A DNA stretch of 50,625 bases from Pelagibius sp. (GTDB lineage: Bacteria > Pseudomonadota > Alphaproteobacteria > Kiloniellales > Kiloniellaceae), in contig JANQMC010000015.1 in NCBI GenBank assembly GCA_028280305.1, positions 1 through 50,625 of the forward strand, given 5' to 3'. Positions 9,481-18,427 of the stretch are shown piece after piece. The stretch's first letter is position 1. Each line of letters starts with the position of its first letter. Made by a program: the position numbers and the translations under genes. The notes under the pieces are model-generated. The model was given only the letters and a program-made list of their open reading frames with translations. It had not been told where the DNA came from and did no database searches.

Positions 9481-10164
9481 TTGAACGCTTTGCAGATACC
9501 GGCCCCGACATCTTTTGGAAATCAGGCGCCCAAGCCCCGTATCGTCCAGTACCGCAACAAGCGTTACTCGGTAAGGCTGGAACCGATCTACTGGCAAACC
9601 CTCGAGGTTCTGGCTGAACGTCAGCGGCTGCGTCTGGGCCGCTTTGTCGCCGAACTGGCTGAGCGTTATGAGGGCCCGAACTTCTCTTCCTATCTGCGGG
9701 TTTTCTGCATGCTTGAGGGGGAACAGGCCTTGGCGCGGGAAACCCTCGGCCCAACCCATCATGGGCTTCTGGACGTTGTGACGAACTGCCCCAACCCGGG
9801 CCTTATCCTGTCGCGCTACAGAACGGTGATCGCCTACAACGGGGCTTTCGGCGAATGGCTGGGTCCGGCCGATGTTGCGGTTATCGGTGCCGAACTGACC
9901 ACTCTGGTTCAGGTCCGCACCAGGCGTTCGCTGACCGAGGTCTGGCAGGATCTGGTGAACGGGCGGGAGGCGAAAGCCGATGCCAAGCTGCTCTATGTCG
10001 CCCCAGGCCGGGTGAATGCCGCCCAGGCAACGATCCTCGCCCTGCGCTCTCAGACCTACCAGGAATTCTACGCCGTCATGTGGCTGTCACTACAGGCGAA
10101 GCGGCCCGGCATTGCTGGCAGCCTGCCGATGCCGCCGAGCAGAGCCCCGACAAGCGAACACTGA
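9481..10164 (+). CDS. Ribbon-helix-helix protein with C-terminal PAS-like region
   Basis: The 227-residue product has an N-terminal RHH_4-type domain: KRYSVRLEPIYWQTLEVLAE, then FVAELAER, and NFSSYLRVFCML, which matches the family's conserved LSS-LRVF segment. Residues about 95-200 (LLDVVTNCPNPGLILS, IAYNGAFGEWLG) look like a PAS fold. The start is uncertain. TTG at 9481 lies directly after the aggtgga sequence, and TTG at 9490 has better spacing to it. A DNA-binding regulator sensing a small molecule or redox state is possible, but RHH_4 proteins are poorly characterised. It converges with the next gene, with 15 bp between the stops. Confidence 0.72.
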   Translation: MNALQIPAPTSFGNQAPKPRIVQYRNKRYSVRLEPIYWQTLEVLAERQRLRLGRFVAELAERYEGPNFSSYLRVFCMLEGEQALARETLGPTHHGLLDVVTNCPNPGLILSRYRTVIAYNGAFGEWLGPADVAVIGAELTTLVQVRTRRSLTEVWQDLVNGREAKADAKLLYVAPGRVNAAQATILALRSQTYQEFYAVMWLSLQAKRPGIAGSLPMPPSRAPTSEH

Positions 10165-10179
10165 CAAGGCGAACACTGG

Positions 10180-10584
10180 TCAGGCGATATTGGGATCGTT
10201 TATGATCAGGACATCGCTTGAACTGTAGACGGTTAAGCCGCCCTCAAAACTATAGAAGTTCAAGCCGGTCACATCGACACCGGACGCGGTGACGTGCTCT
10301 TCAGCCACCCCGAAGCCGGTGATTGTCTCTTTGGTCAGGATGTTGACGGATACGTCATCACCGGTGAAGAGAACCACCTCCCCTTCGGGGTCCGGCAGCA
10401 GGTCATCAAGCTCCAGCAGCACGGAATCCGCGGCCGGATCCTCAGCGGGCGATAGGCCGCCCGGCTCGACGATGACCAGGGGAAGCCCGTCGTTTTCGAC
10501 GTCGAGCAGCAGCCCGTGATCCGTCTGCGCTTCCGCGCTGACAGGGGCTTGCGGCAGGTCCGTGCCTGTTTTGCTCTCATTCAT
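10180..10584 (-). CDS. Small acidic protein with type I secretion-like C-terminus
   Basis: The 134-residue product is very rich in Asp and Glu and has no Sec signal, membrane segment or RTX repeats. I do not recognise a family. Its last 35 residues (LNFYSFEGGLTVY, then SSDVLII and a short tail) follow the same pattern as the C-termini of the giant RTX proteins here, where an aromatic-Y-(T/S)-x-G segment leads into short alternating strands and a hydrophobic D-V/I-x-V ending. On that basis I infer a small substrate of the type I system whose TolC gene lies just upstream on the same strand. The end of the tolC gene and a clear terminator separate the two, so they are independent transcripts. 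Confidence 0.55.
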   Translation of the reverse strand: MNESKTGTDLPQAPVSAEAQTDHGLLLDVENDGLPLVIVEPGGLSPAEDPAADSVLLELDDLLPDPEGEVVLFTGDDVSVNILTKETITGFGVAEEHVTASGVDVTGLNFYSFEGGLTVYSSSDVLIINDPNIA

Positions 10585-10823
10585 ACCCGACGGCCGCCTT
10601 CCGGCCAGATCTTTCGAACACTAGTCTTAAAGATAGAACCTCTGCCCGGAAAGAACAACAATTCTGCAAAATGGAGGGTTGAAATATAGGTTCAAAATCC
10701 TATTTCCAGATCAAACACCCCAAATTGCGGTCTTGCTCGTGAGCGGCAGGCACGCGGACGGCATCCGAGGGGTGCCTGATGGCTCAAGATACCCGCCGCC
10801 CGATATCCTCAGGGACGACAGAA

Positions 10824-10853
10824 AACGGCGCCCTCCATCCGGAAGGCGCCGTT
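10824..10853 (-). terminator. Intrinsic terminator of the tolC gene
   Basis: A GC-rich stem (aacggcgcc at 10824-10832 pairs with ggcgccgtt at 10845-10853, extended by inner tcc/gga pairing) is followed on the minus strand by a short T-run. It lies 46 bp past the tolC stop, and the position and strand fit. Confidence 0.8.
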
Positions 10854-10898
10854 GTCTTGCTCTGCCCTGCCGCCGACAAGCGGCGGCTGAGGCGATCT

Positions 10899-12305
10899 TT
10901 AGTCGACCAGGCCCTCGGCCCAGGACACTTCCTCGACGACCGCCTGTTCAGGCGCCGAAGCGCCGATGGTCTCGAGAAGAACGCCGCCGACCCCAAGCAC
11001 CCGGTAGGAAGCCAGTTGCTCGTTGGTCTGAGCCGTCACCAACTGCCCTTCGGAAACGAAGAGTTCGTTTTCAGCATCCAGGACGTCCAGCAGGGTACGC
11101 TGGGCCACTTCGAACTGCTGCTCGTAGGCGTCAAGAGTCGAGCGGTTGAAGTCCCGCGCCGTCTCAAGAGCTTCAATGCTTTCGCGGGCCGCTTCCAGAG
11201 CGAACCAGGACGTCCGCATTTCCTGCTGCGACTCAAGCACCGAGCGGTAGCGCCGGTTCTTGCTTTCCGACAGACGGAAAAGCGCTTCCTGCCTTGCCGC
11301 CCGGTCAATACCGCCACGGAAGATGTTCCAGCGAACGCGCACCATCACCTGATTGTTGAACTCGTAGGTGTCCAACGCCGACGTGCCGTCATTGTATTCG
11401 GACTGCGCTTCCAGAGTAATCGCCGGGTAGAGCGGCACCTCTGAAAGCTCGACCTCAGCTTCCGCTGTCCGGACATCCGCCTCGAAGATCTTCGTGGTGT
11501 TGTTGTTCCGCACGGCCAACTGGACAGCTTCATCCAGATCACCCGGCAGAGAGCCGGCAGGGAACTCCGGATAGGTCAGGTCATTACCCGGGAAAGACCC
11601 GATAATGCGCGTGAACACCGCTTCCGAGTCCCGAAGATCGTTCAGGGTTTCGATCAGGGTGTTATCGGCACGAGCCGTACGGGCTTCGGTTTGCGCCACG
11701 TCGGCCTCACTGCCGCCACCGCCTTGGAGCCGCTCGCGCTGAGCGCTCAGCACCTGCTGGTGATAGGCAACGTTGTCCTCAGCCAGCTTCACAAGGTCGC
11801 GCTGACGCAGGACTTCCAGGTAAATCCCGATAGCATCAAGGGCCAGAACCGCGGAGTTTTCATACACCCGGTTGGCCGCGGACTCGACACGGGCCTGTTC
11901 GCGCTCGACGGTGGCACCGGCTTCGAAACCGTCAAACAAGCGCTGCTGCAGCGTGATTGACGACTCGCGACGATTGGTCGTCTCCGTGCCGCCGTTGTTA
12001 TTGGCGCGCGACGTCGTGTCGTTGAAGTTTTCGATACCGATACCGGCAGCCACATCAATCTGCGGCAAGTAAAGGCCCCGGGCCTGTCGCAGTTCCTGAT
12101 CAACCGCTTCACGGTTGCTGGCCACAATGCCGATGTCCGGGTTTGTTGAAATCGCCTGCTGTACAGCTTCCTGCAATGTCATTGCATTTGCCGATACTGC
12201 AAATGGCAGCATTAGAGCACCACTGAGAAGTACTGCTTTAATGTGAGTCTTACTCGTCCTGCGAGACCAGCGCATGCTAGCTTCCCCCGACCTAAATCTT
12301 TGCAT
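10899..12305 (-). CDS. tolC: TolC-family outer membrane protein of a type I secretion system
   Basis: The 468-residue product begins with a basic segment and a hydrophobic stretch ending ANA, a Sec signal peptide. The mature start MTLQEAVQQAISTNPDI is typical of TolC family proteins, and long alternating helical repeats follow (for example AEAEVELSEVPLYPAITLEA and the repeat-related RTLLDVLDAENELF). It should form the outer membrane channel-tunnel for the ABC/HlyD pair encoded divergently at 13256-17400. A second ATG at 12275 (MRWSRRTSKT) also has a good ribosome-binding sequence and keeps the whole signal peptide, so either start is possible. Closest family: type I secretion outer membrane proteins (TIGR01844-like, by memory). 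Confidence 0.92.
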   Translation of the reverse strand: MQRFRSGEASMRWSRRTSKTHIKAVLLSGALMLPFAVSANAMTLQEAVQQAISTNPDIGIVASNREAVDQELRQARGLYLPQIDVAAGIGIENFNDTTSRANNNGGTETTNRRESSITLQQRLFDGFEAGATVEREQARVESAANRVYENSAVLALDAIGIYLEVLRQRDLVKLAEDNVAYHQQVLSAQRERLQGGGGSEADVAQTEARTARADNTLIETLNDLRDSEAVFTRIIGSFPGNDLTYPEFPAGSLPGDLDEAVQLAVRNNNTTKIFEADVRTAEAEVELSEVPLYPAITLEAQSEYNDGTSALDTYEFNNQVMVRVRWNIFRGGIDRAARQEALFRLSESKNRRYRSVLESQQEMRTSWFALEAARESIEALETARDFNRSTLDAYEQQFEVAQRTLLDVLDAENELFVSEGQLVTAQTNEQLASYRVLGVGGVLLETIGASAPEQAVVEEVSWAEGLVD

Positions 12306-13255
12306 CTAATACCTCTCCCCCGTGTCGGACCTCAACGTCCGGGAACGGACGAAAGGCAAACAAATCTAGAAATATGCGCGACTTGTAACCTGTTTCCAGT
12401 TTGGCTGTCAACGCGCGCTCCTAAGGCCAAACAGGGTTAATTGGGGTTAAGGCCACTTCAATTGCCACACCGTGACATTTTAACCACAATCCCATGTTCA
12501 CCGTTCTGCTGCAAGCTCTGAAGACCGAAGTTCAAACCACTGCCACGAGACCGATTTTCCCGGGCCGGCCACTCAATTCTCAGAATGCACCTTTCCCGAT
12601 GAGCAGGCGAGGCAATACGGACAGCGGATCGATTCTGTCAACGCCGGATACCAGCACCCTGTGAAAACCCTTAAGCTGCCGGTCAGGCGACCTTGACGCT
12701 AGGCATCCAAGCCAAATCAAGGAATTTACTCCCATCTTTCACGAAATAATTGCAGCGCGCGTAAGTATTCGCCCCCGAAGTACAAATATCGCGACCTGAC
12801 GGAGAACTTCTATGCCCAACAAAGGCCACAAAGCTGTGACAAATCCCACAGCCCTGGGCGCCGGGCCGTTTTAGCTTCGCGGGAAAGGGTTACCAGGAAG
12901 TGAAAACGCCGGTTATCAGGTGACACCAAGGGTTTGAGTGGGCAGCAGGCAATTTGGCGGACAATCAATCACGCAGGCGTCGGTCGGGTGAATCCCCTGG
13001 CCGAACCGGTAAATTGTGCTATTAAGCCTTCCCGAATGAAGCGGCACTAAAAAGTGACTGAGTTGCAGTTGGGCATGAAACCCAAGTCTTTGCGATTTCG
13101 TAATGTCTATGGTCAAGATTTGGGATCCGAAAGTCTGCGATAGGGAGCGATTTTCCCGTCACGCCGCCCCGCCTGCTCGCAGCCGGATGGGCTAAGCCTG
13201 CTGGGGCAGGCTCTTGTGAGGTGGGATCGTCTAATGGGAGAGCTTTAGGCACGGT
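12306..13255. promoter_or_regulatory. Large divergent intergenic region between tolC and the exporter genes
   Basis: About 950 bp lie between the two divergent secretion transcription units with no credible gene. It must hold both promoters. Visible structures are a 6-bp inverted repeat with 8-nt spacing (gctgtg at 12833-12838, cacagc at 12847-12852) and a perfect 7-bp hairpin with tggg loop at 13195-13212, about 44 bp before the exporter start. An AT-richer patch lies near 12715-12790. I see no terminator, tRNA or known riboswitch. A long regulated leader or a small RNA remains possible. Confidence 0.5.
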
Positions 13256-15919
13256 ATGGTCGCACGCGACAATACGTCGGCGATTCACGGCAGGCCCAAG
13301 CGCAAAGGGCCGGACGTAGACGTGGCGGACGATAAAGCTGGACCAAGTGAACCAAGCCTCTCGGTCGGACCGACGGAGGTAAATGGTGGCGCCGAGCCGG
13401 ACCTGAAGACGACATTCGGGCCAGCCGAGCTGGGCCGACAGGAAATTGACCCGGAGCTCCAGCTCCCGGGCAGCGCTGCGGCGGAAGAGACTGACGGCGC
13501 GGAAACGCAGAAAGATGTTGCGGCTGGGCAGGCTGGAACTGTCGGCAGAAGCCGCGAGGACGATCAAGGGGCCCCTGTTCCGGACCAGCCGGCAACAGAC
13601 TCCGTTACCAGTAAGGATACCGCCGACGTGAGTGAGGCATTCGATAATTCAGGTGACACCAAGATGTCGGCGAGTCTGGCTGAATCTGAGGGTGCGGCAG
13701 ATGACGATACGAAGTCGGCCTCCCTCGGTGCGACCTTGCGGACCAGCGATGTGGTTGAGGAAAGTGCGGCAAACGATTGGGACGTGCCGGCCTCGAGCGT
13801 CGACTTTGAAGACCCTCTTGTCCGCTGCCTTTCCTTGCTTGCCGGCTTGCTGCAACGCCCGATTTCCACAGAGGCTCTGAAAGCCGGACTGCCCCACGCT
13901 CAAGAGGCCTTCACGCCGGAATTGGCGGTTCGCTCTGCCGAACGCGCAGGGCTTTCGGCCCGCGTCGTGCGCCGCCCGCGCCTGGTGAAGATCCTGCCGG
14001 TCACCCTGCCCTGCATTCTGCTGCTGAAGGGCGGCAGTTGCTGCGTGCTTACCGGGCTGGCCAACGGTTTTGCCGATGTCCTGTTGCCGGAGGCCGGCGG
14101 CACCCAGAAGTCGGTCGATATGAAGGCGCTGGAGGAACAATACAGCGGCTATGCCATCTTCGCCCGCGCCGAGGCGCGCTTCGACGAGCGGGCGCCGGAA
14201 ACCAAGCTCGCCGAACCGCGGGCCTGGTTCTGGGGCACCCTCTGGCAGTTCTGGCCGATTTACGGTCACGTTTTTCTGGCGTCGATCCTGATCAACTGCT
14301 TCGCGATCGCCAGCCCGCTGTTCATCATGAACGTTTACGACCGCGTCGTGCCCAACCAGGCCATCGAGACACTTTGGGTTCTGGCCATCGGCGTGATCAC
14401 CGTTTTCGGTTTCGAGTTCGTAATGCGCAACCTGCGCACCTATTTCGTCGACATCGCCGGCAAGAACGCCGATGTGATCATCGCCAGCCGCCTGCTGGAG
14501 CAGTTGATGTCGACCCGTCTCGACGCCAAGCCGGCATCGACCGGCGCCATGGCGAACAATCTGCGCGAATTCGAATCGCTGCGCGAATTCTTCACCTCGG
14601 GCACCCTGGTGGCGCTGGTCGACCTGCCCTTCATCTTCCTGTTCATCGGCGTCATCTATATCGTTTCGGGACCGGTGGCCATCGTGCCGCTCGTCATGGT
14701 GCCGCTGGTTATTCTCGCCGGCCTCATTCTGCAATACCCGCTGCGCTCGATCATGGAAAAGAGCCAGCGCGAGGCGAGTCAGAAGCATGCCCTGCTGGTC
14801 GAGACCATCGACGGCCTGGAGACCATCAAGGCGACCGCCGCGGAGGGCCGCGTCCAGAAGTCCTGGGAGCGCTTCGTCGGCCTCTCAGCAACATCTTCGG
14901 GCCGGGCGCGTTTCATCTCTGGCATTGCGACAACCTTCGCACAGGTGGCCATCCAAATGGCGACTGTAATCGTGATTGTTTATGGCGTGCACGAGATTGC
15001 CGCCGGCAACATCACCATGGGCGCGCTGATCGCCGCAACCATCTTGACCGGCCGTGCGCTGGCGCCGCTGGGCGCCGTTGCGGCCATGCTGACCCGCCTG
15101 CAGCAATCGCGTGTCGCGCTGAAATCCCTCGATACCCTGATGAAGGCCCCGATCGAGCGCGCCCAGAACAAGAGCTTCCTGCATCGCCCGCGCCTCAGCG
15201 GACAGATCGAGTTCAAGCAGGCGACGTTCAGTTATCCGGGTCAGGAAACCAAGGCGCTGGACAGCCTCTCCTTCAAGATCAAGCCGGGTGAGCGCGTCGG
15301 GATGCTGGGCCGCATCGGCTCCGGCAAAAGCACGGTCTCGCGCATGATGGTCGGGCTTTACGAACCCATGGACGGCGCTGTCCTGATGGACGGCACAGAC
15401 GTTCGCCAAGTCGACCCGGCCGACCTGCGCCGCAACATCGGCTACGTCTCTCAGGACAACTATCTGTTCTTCGGCTCGGTCCGCGAAAACATCTGCTTCG
15501 GGGCGCCGCATGTGGACGACGAGGCGATCCTGCGCGCCGCAGATCTTGCCGGCGTCAGTGACTTCCTGCGAACCCATCCGCTGGGTTTCGACCTGCCGGT
15601 CGGCGAACGCGGCATGTCACTTTCAGGCGGCCAGCGCCAGTCGGTGGCGATCGCCCGTTCGATGCTGCTGGACCCGCCGATCATCCTGCTGGACGAACCG
15701 ACGAGCCACATGGACAACTCCTCGGAGGCCGCCTTTAAGAGGCGCCTGGAGGCAATGCTGCCGGGCAAGACGCTGTTCTTGGTCACCCATCGCAGTTCGC
15801 TGCTGACGCTTGTCGATCGTCTGCTGATTATCGACAACGGCAAGATCGTTGCCGACGGTCCGAAGGAAGAGGTCCTGAGAGCGCTGCGACAGGGCCAGAT
15901 CCGCGCGACAAACAACTGA
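13256..15919 (+). CDS. lapB: Type I secretion ABC exporter (LapB/LssB type) with long acidic N-terminal extension
   Basis: The 887-residue protein pairs a membrane domain with a nucleotide-binding domain and should power export of the RTX proteins. Residues 1-185 are acidic, low-complexity and probably disordered, which is unusual. Residues about 188-305 form a C39-like domain without the catalytic Cys motif, so no leader peptidase activity is expected. Transmembrane segments start near residue 330 (FLASILINCFAIASPLFIMN), the pattern of the LssB/LapB family. The ATPase shows Walker A GRIGSGKST at 685-693, signature LSGGQ at 789-793 and Walker B ILLDEP with Asp813. The start at 13256 has a poorly spaced ribosome-binding site, and a later start inside the extension is possible. 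The symbol is by family. Confidence 0.9.
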   Translation: MVARDNTSAIHGRPKRKGPDVDVADDKAGPSEPSLSVGPTEVNGGAEPDLKTTFGPAELGRQEIDPELQLPGSAAAEETDGAETQKDVAAGQAGTVGRSREDDQGAPVPDQPATDSVTSKDTADVSEAFDNSGDTKMSASLAESEGAADDDTKSASLGATLRTSDVVEESAANDWDVPASSVDFEDPLVRCLSLLAGLLQRPISTEALKAGLPHAQEAFTPELAVRSAERAGLSARVVRRPRLVKILPVTLPCILLLKGGSCCVLTGLANGFADVLLPEAGGTQKSVDMKALEEQYSGYAIFARAEARFDERAPETKLAEPRAWFWGTLWQFWPIYGHVFLASILINCFAIASPLFIMNVYDRVVPNQAIETLWVLAIGVITVFGFEFVMRNLRTYFVDIAGKNADVIIASRLLEQLMSTRLDAKPASTGAMANNLREFESLREFFTSGTLVALVDLPFIFLFIGVIYIVSGPVAIVPLVMVPLVILAGLILQYPLRSIMEKSQREASQKHALLVETIDGLETIKATAAEGRVQKSWERFVGLSATSSGRARFISGIATTFAQVAIQMATVIVIVYGVHEIAAGNITMGALIAATILTGRALAPLGAVAAMLTRLQQSRVALKSLDTLMKAPIERAQNKSFLHRPRLSGQIEFKQATFSYPGQETKALDSLSFKIKPGERVGMLGRIGSGKSTVSRMMVGLYEPMDGAVLMDGTDVRQVDPADLRRNIGYVSQDNYLFFGSVRENICFGAPHVDDEAILRAADLAGVSDFLRTHPLGFDLPVGERGMSLSGGQRQSVAIARSMLLDPPIILLDEPTSHMDNSSEAAFKRRLEAMLPGKTLFLVTHRSSLLTLVDRLLIIDNGKIVADGPKEEVLRALRQGQIRATNN

Positions 15920-16065
15920 TCGGCGGCGAACGGCAAACCTGCCTTGACCGGCAGGCACGGTAGATGGATTGGGCTGTATCAATGCGAAGATCGGCAATAT
16001 CGCCCAGACTGTAACACTGCGGGCCCGTTACCCTGCTCCCCGGCCCGATGGAGGAATAAGTTAGG

Positions 16066-17400
16066 ATGAGTTCACAAGGCGTTTTCGATCGGGACGATCT
16101 GGATTTCATGCCCGACGTCCATGCTGCCACCCGGCATCGCGGCCGGCGGTTTGCCTACATCCTCACTATCATGTCGATCCTGTTTTTCGCCGTCATGGGA
16201 ATCTGGGCGCATTACGCCGTCCTGGACGAGGTCACCCGGGGCGAAGGGACCATTATCCCCTCCTCCAAGACTCAGGTGATTCAGAATCTGGAAGGCGGCA
16301 TTCTTTCCGAAATCCTGGTTCGCGAAGGCGACATCGTCGAGGCGGGCGATGTTCTGGTCCGCATCGAAAACACCATCGCCACAGCCAACCTGGAGGATGC
16401 CCAGTCGCAGTACTACAGTTTGCTGGCGACCGAAGCGCGCCTCGTCGCGGAGCTTGAGGAAGCCGAAGGCATCACGTTTCCGGAAGCGGTAGAGGCCGAA
16501 GCACCCATCGTCGCCTCGGATCAGCAGCGTCTTTTCAACGCACGCAAGCGTCAGTTGGCTGCCCAGGTGTCTGTTCTGGAGTCTCAGGCCAGTCAGCGCA
16601 AACAGGAAGTGGCCGAGATGGGCAGCCGCCGGCGCCAGCTTGAGCAGAGCCTGCGCCTGGCCCGCGAGGAGTTGGCGATCACCAAGCCGTTGGTCCAAAA
16701 GGGTGTGATGCCGCGCATCGACCTCATTCGCATCGATCGCCAGGTGGCCGACCTCGAAGGCGAGATCCGGACGATCCGCACCGCTATTCCCCGCCTTCAG
16801 GCGGCTCAGAAAGAGGCGGAGCAGCGGATCGAAGAGATGGTGCTGACGACGAAGACCGAAGCCTCGGACGAGCTCAACGGCGTGCGCGCCGAGCTCAAGT
16901 CTATCTCGCAGTCTCTCTTCGCCGGTCAGGACCGCGTGACCCGTACTTCGGTTCAGTCGCGCGTCCGTGGGACCGTGAAGAACCTGAAGCGCACCACCGT
17001 CGGCGGCGTGATCCAGCCGGGCGAAGACATCATGGAAATCGTGCCGCTGGATGATACGCTGCTGGTCGAGGCCCAGGTCAGGCCGGCCGACATTGCGTTC
17101 CTGCGTCCCGGCCAGGAGGCCATCATCAAGGTCTCTGCCTACGACTTCTCGATCTACGGCGGCCTGAGCGCCGACCTCGAGCGGATCTCGGCGGACACGA
17201 TCAAGGACGAAGAAGGCGAAAGCTTCTATCGTGTCTATCTGCGTACCCAGGAAAGCGAACTGCAGCGCAACGGCGAGGTGCTGCCGATCATTCCGGGCAT
17301 GACCGTGACGGCGGAAATTCTGACCGGCCAGAAATCGGTTCTCGACTACCTTCTGAAGCCGATCCTGAAGGCCAAGGACAGCGCCCTGCGCGAGCGTTAA
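16066..17400 (+). CDS. lapC: HlyD-family type I secretion membrane fusion protein
   Basis: This 444-residue periplasmic adaptor would link the ABC exporter to TolC. A short cytoplasmic N-terminus is followed by one transmembrane helix at about residues 26-47 (ILTIMSILFFAVMGIWAHYA). Next come the split lipoyl domain (GEGTIIPSSKTQVIQNLEGG, EILVREGDIVEAGDVLVRIE), a long coiled-coil hairpin at about 110-300, and the second lipoyl half with the beta-barrel (IQPGEDIMEIVPLDDTLLVEA). Length and order are those of HlyD/LapC proteins. It lies 146 bp after the exporter gene, has a ggaggaataa ribosome-binding sequence, and ends at a strong terminator, so exporter and adaptor probably form one unit. Confidence 0.93.
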   Translation: MSSQGVFDRDDLDFMPDVHAATRHRGRRFAYILTIMSILFFAVMGIWAHYAVLDEVTRGEGTIIPSSKTQVIQNLEGGILSEILVREGDIVEAGDVLVRIENTIATANLEDAQSQYYSLLATEARLVAELEEAEGITFPEAVEAEAPIVASDQQRLFNARKRQLAAQVSVLESQASQRKQEVAEMGSRRRQLEQSLRLAREELAITKPLVQKGVMPRIDLIRIDRQVADLEGEIRTIRTAIPRLQAAQKEAEQRIEEMVLTTKTEASDELNGVRAELKSISQSLFAGQDRVTRTSVQSRVRGTVKNLKRTTVGGVIQPGEDIMEIVPLDDTLLVEAQVRPADIAFLRPGQEAIIKVSAYDFSIYGGLSADLERISADTIKDEEGESFYRVYLRTQESELQRNGEVLPIIPGMTVTAEILTGQKSVLDYLLKPILKAKDSALRER

Positions 17401-17422
17401 GCATACAAGACAGCGGAACCGC

Positions 17423-17456
17423 AAAAGCGCCGCCGGCATACCGGCGGCGCTTTTTT
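17423..17456 (+). terminator. Intrinsic terminator after the HlyD gene
   Basis: A perfect 10-bp GC stem (17427-17436 with 17441-17450) around a cata loop is followed by six T residues at 17451-17456, and A residues lie before it. It is 22 bp past the stop codon. This is the clearest terminator in the window, and it separates the exporter operon from the protease/switch genes. Confidence 0.92.
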
Positions 17457-17667
17457 CGCGTCTTTACCAATGCATGGGGTGAATCCATGCCATTTGCCCG
17501 GTATTTGGCGGAAATGCGCCTCACCCCGGTGTTACCGCGTAAACCATCTTTGGAAAATCTACGTTAAGGCAAAACAGCGATGCTCTCGATGAGGGCCTCC
17601 AGCAGGCGCTCATGGCCGCAATTCCCGCGAACCCGCGGGAACAGCCGCAGCTTCGGGAGCATGGTCA

Positions 17668-18393
17668 GTGGATCGCCGCGCCTTCCTTCGTTCGTCTGCT
17701 CTGATGCTCGGGACTGCCGTCGGCAGTCTCGCAGTGGACGGCTGGGCGAAACCGGCGGCTGCGCAGTCCCTGGGCGACTTCCTGAAGTCCAGCCGCAACC
17801 AAGGCGGCGCGCTCTTCGGCTCCACCGAGATTTCCTCCGATACCCTGAAAGCCCTGCCCCAGTGGGCACGGGTTCTCTCCAAGGTGAAACAGGAACGCCG
17901 CGCCTTCCGGGCCTGTCTCGACAACCCGGCAGCCTGCACCAGCGCCGGCCTGAAGTCCTGGCGCGAGGTTGCCTCCGCCGCCAAGGGCAAGCCGCGGGAC
18001 GCCATGCTGAAGATCGTGAACCAGTACTTCAACCGCTGGCCCTACAAGGTCGACCAGGAGCTTTACGGCGTCAGCGAATTCTGGGCGACGCCAAAGGAAT
18101 TCATGAAGCGTTCCGGCGACTGCGAAGACTATTCGATCGCCAAGTTCTTCGCCCTGCGCGATCTGGGCCTGTCAAACGACGAGATGCGGGTGGTCATCCT
18201 GATGGACCGGATCCGCCGTATCGGCCATGCCGTCCTGGCCGTCTACCAAAGCAACGACATCCTGATCCTGGACAGTCTCACCGACCTTATCTTCTCGCAT
18301 CGAAAGTACCGCCACTATATTCCGCAGTACTCGATGAACGAGTCGACACGCTGGGCCCATTTCTATGAAAAGAAGCGCACCGCATCTTTGTAA
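17668..18393 (+). CDS. lapG: LapG-type periplasmic transglutaminase-like cysteine protease
   Basis: The 241-residue product belongs to the bacterial transglutaminase-like cysteine proteinase family (BTLCP, DUF920). In Pseudomonas, LapG cuts the N-terminal region of the surface adhesin LapA and releases it when c-di-GMP is low. The triad is visible: Cys152 in GDCEDYSIAK, His187 in RIGHAVLAV, Asp202 in LILDSLTD. The start is a GTG at 17668 with a gggag ribosome-binding sequence. The N-terminus reads MDRRAFLRSS followed by a hydrophobic stretch to about residue 33, which looks like a Tat signal rather than plain Sec. Substrates are inferred to be the RTX giants at 30092-50625. The next gene follows after 34 bp. 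Confidence 0.92.
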   Translation: MDRRAFLRSSALMLGTAVGSLAVDGWAKPAAAQSLGDFLKSSRNQGGALFGSTEISSDTLKALPQWARVLSKVKQERRAFRACLDNPAACTSAGLKSWREVASAAKGKPRDAMLKIVNQYFNRWPYKVDQELYGVSEFWATPKEFMKRSGDCEDYSIAKFFALRDLGLSNDEMRVVILMDRIRRIGHAVLAVYQSNDILILDSLTDLIFSHRKYRHYIPQYSMNESTRWAHFYEKKRTASL

Positions 18394-18427
18394 ACAATCG
18401 TTAATTCCTCTATGAGATAACCTATTC

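Noticed and set aside
13649..14788. 379-residue minus-strand open frame opposite the ABC exporter
   Set aside because: The plus-strand frame carries clear C39-like and transmembrane motifs. The minus frame has biased shadow composition.
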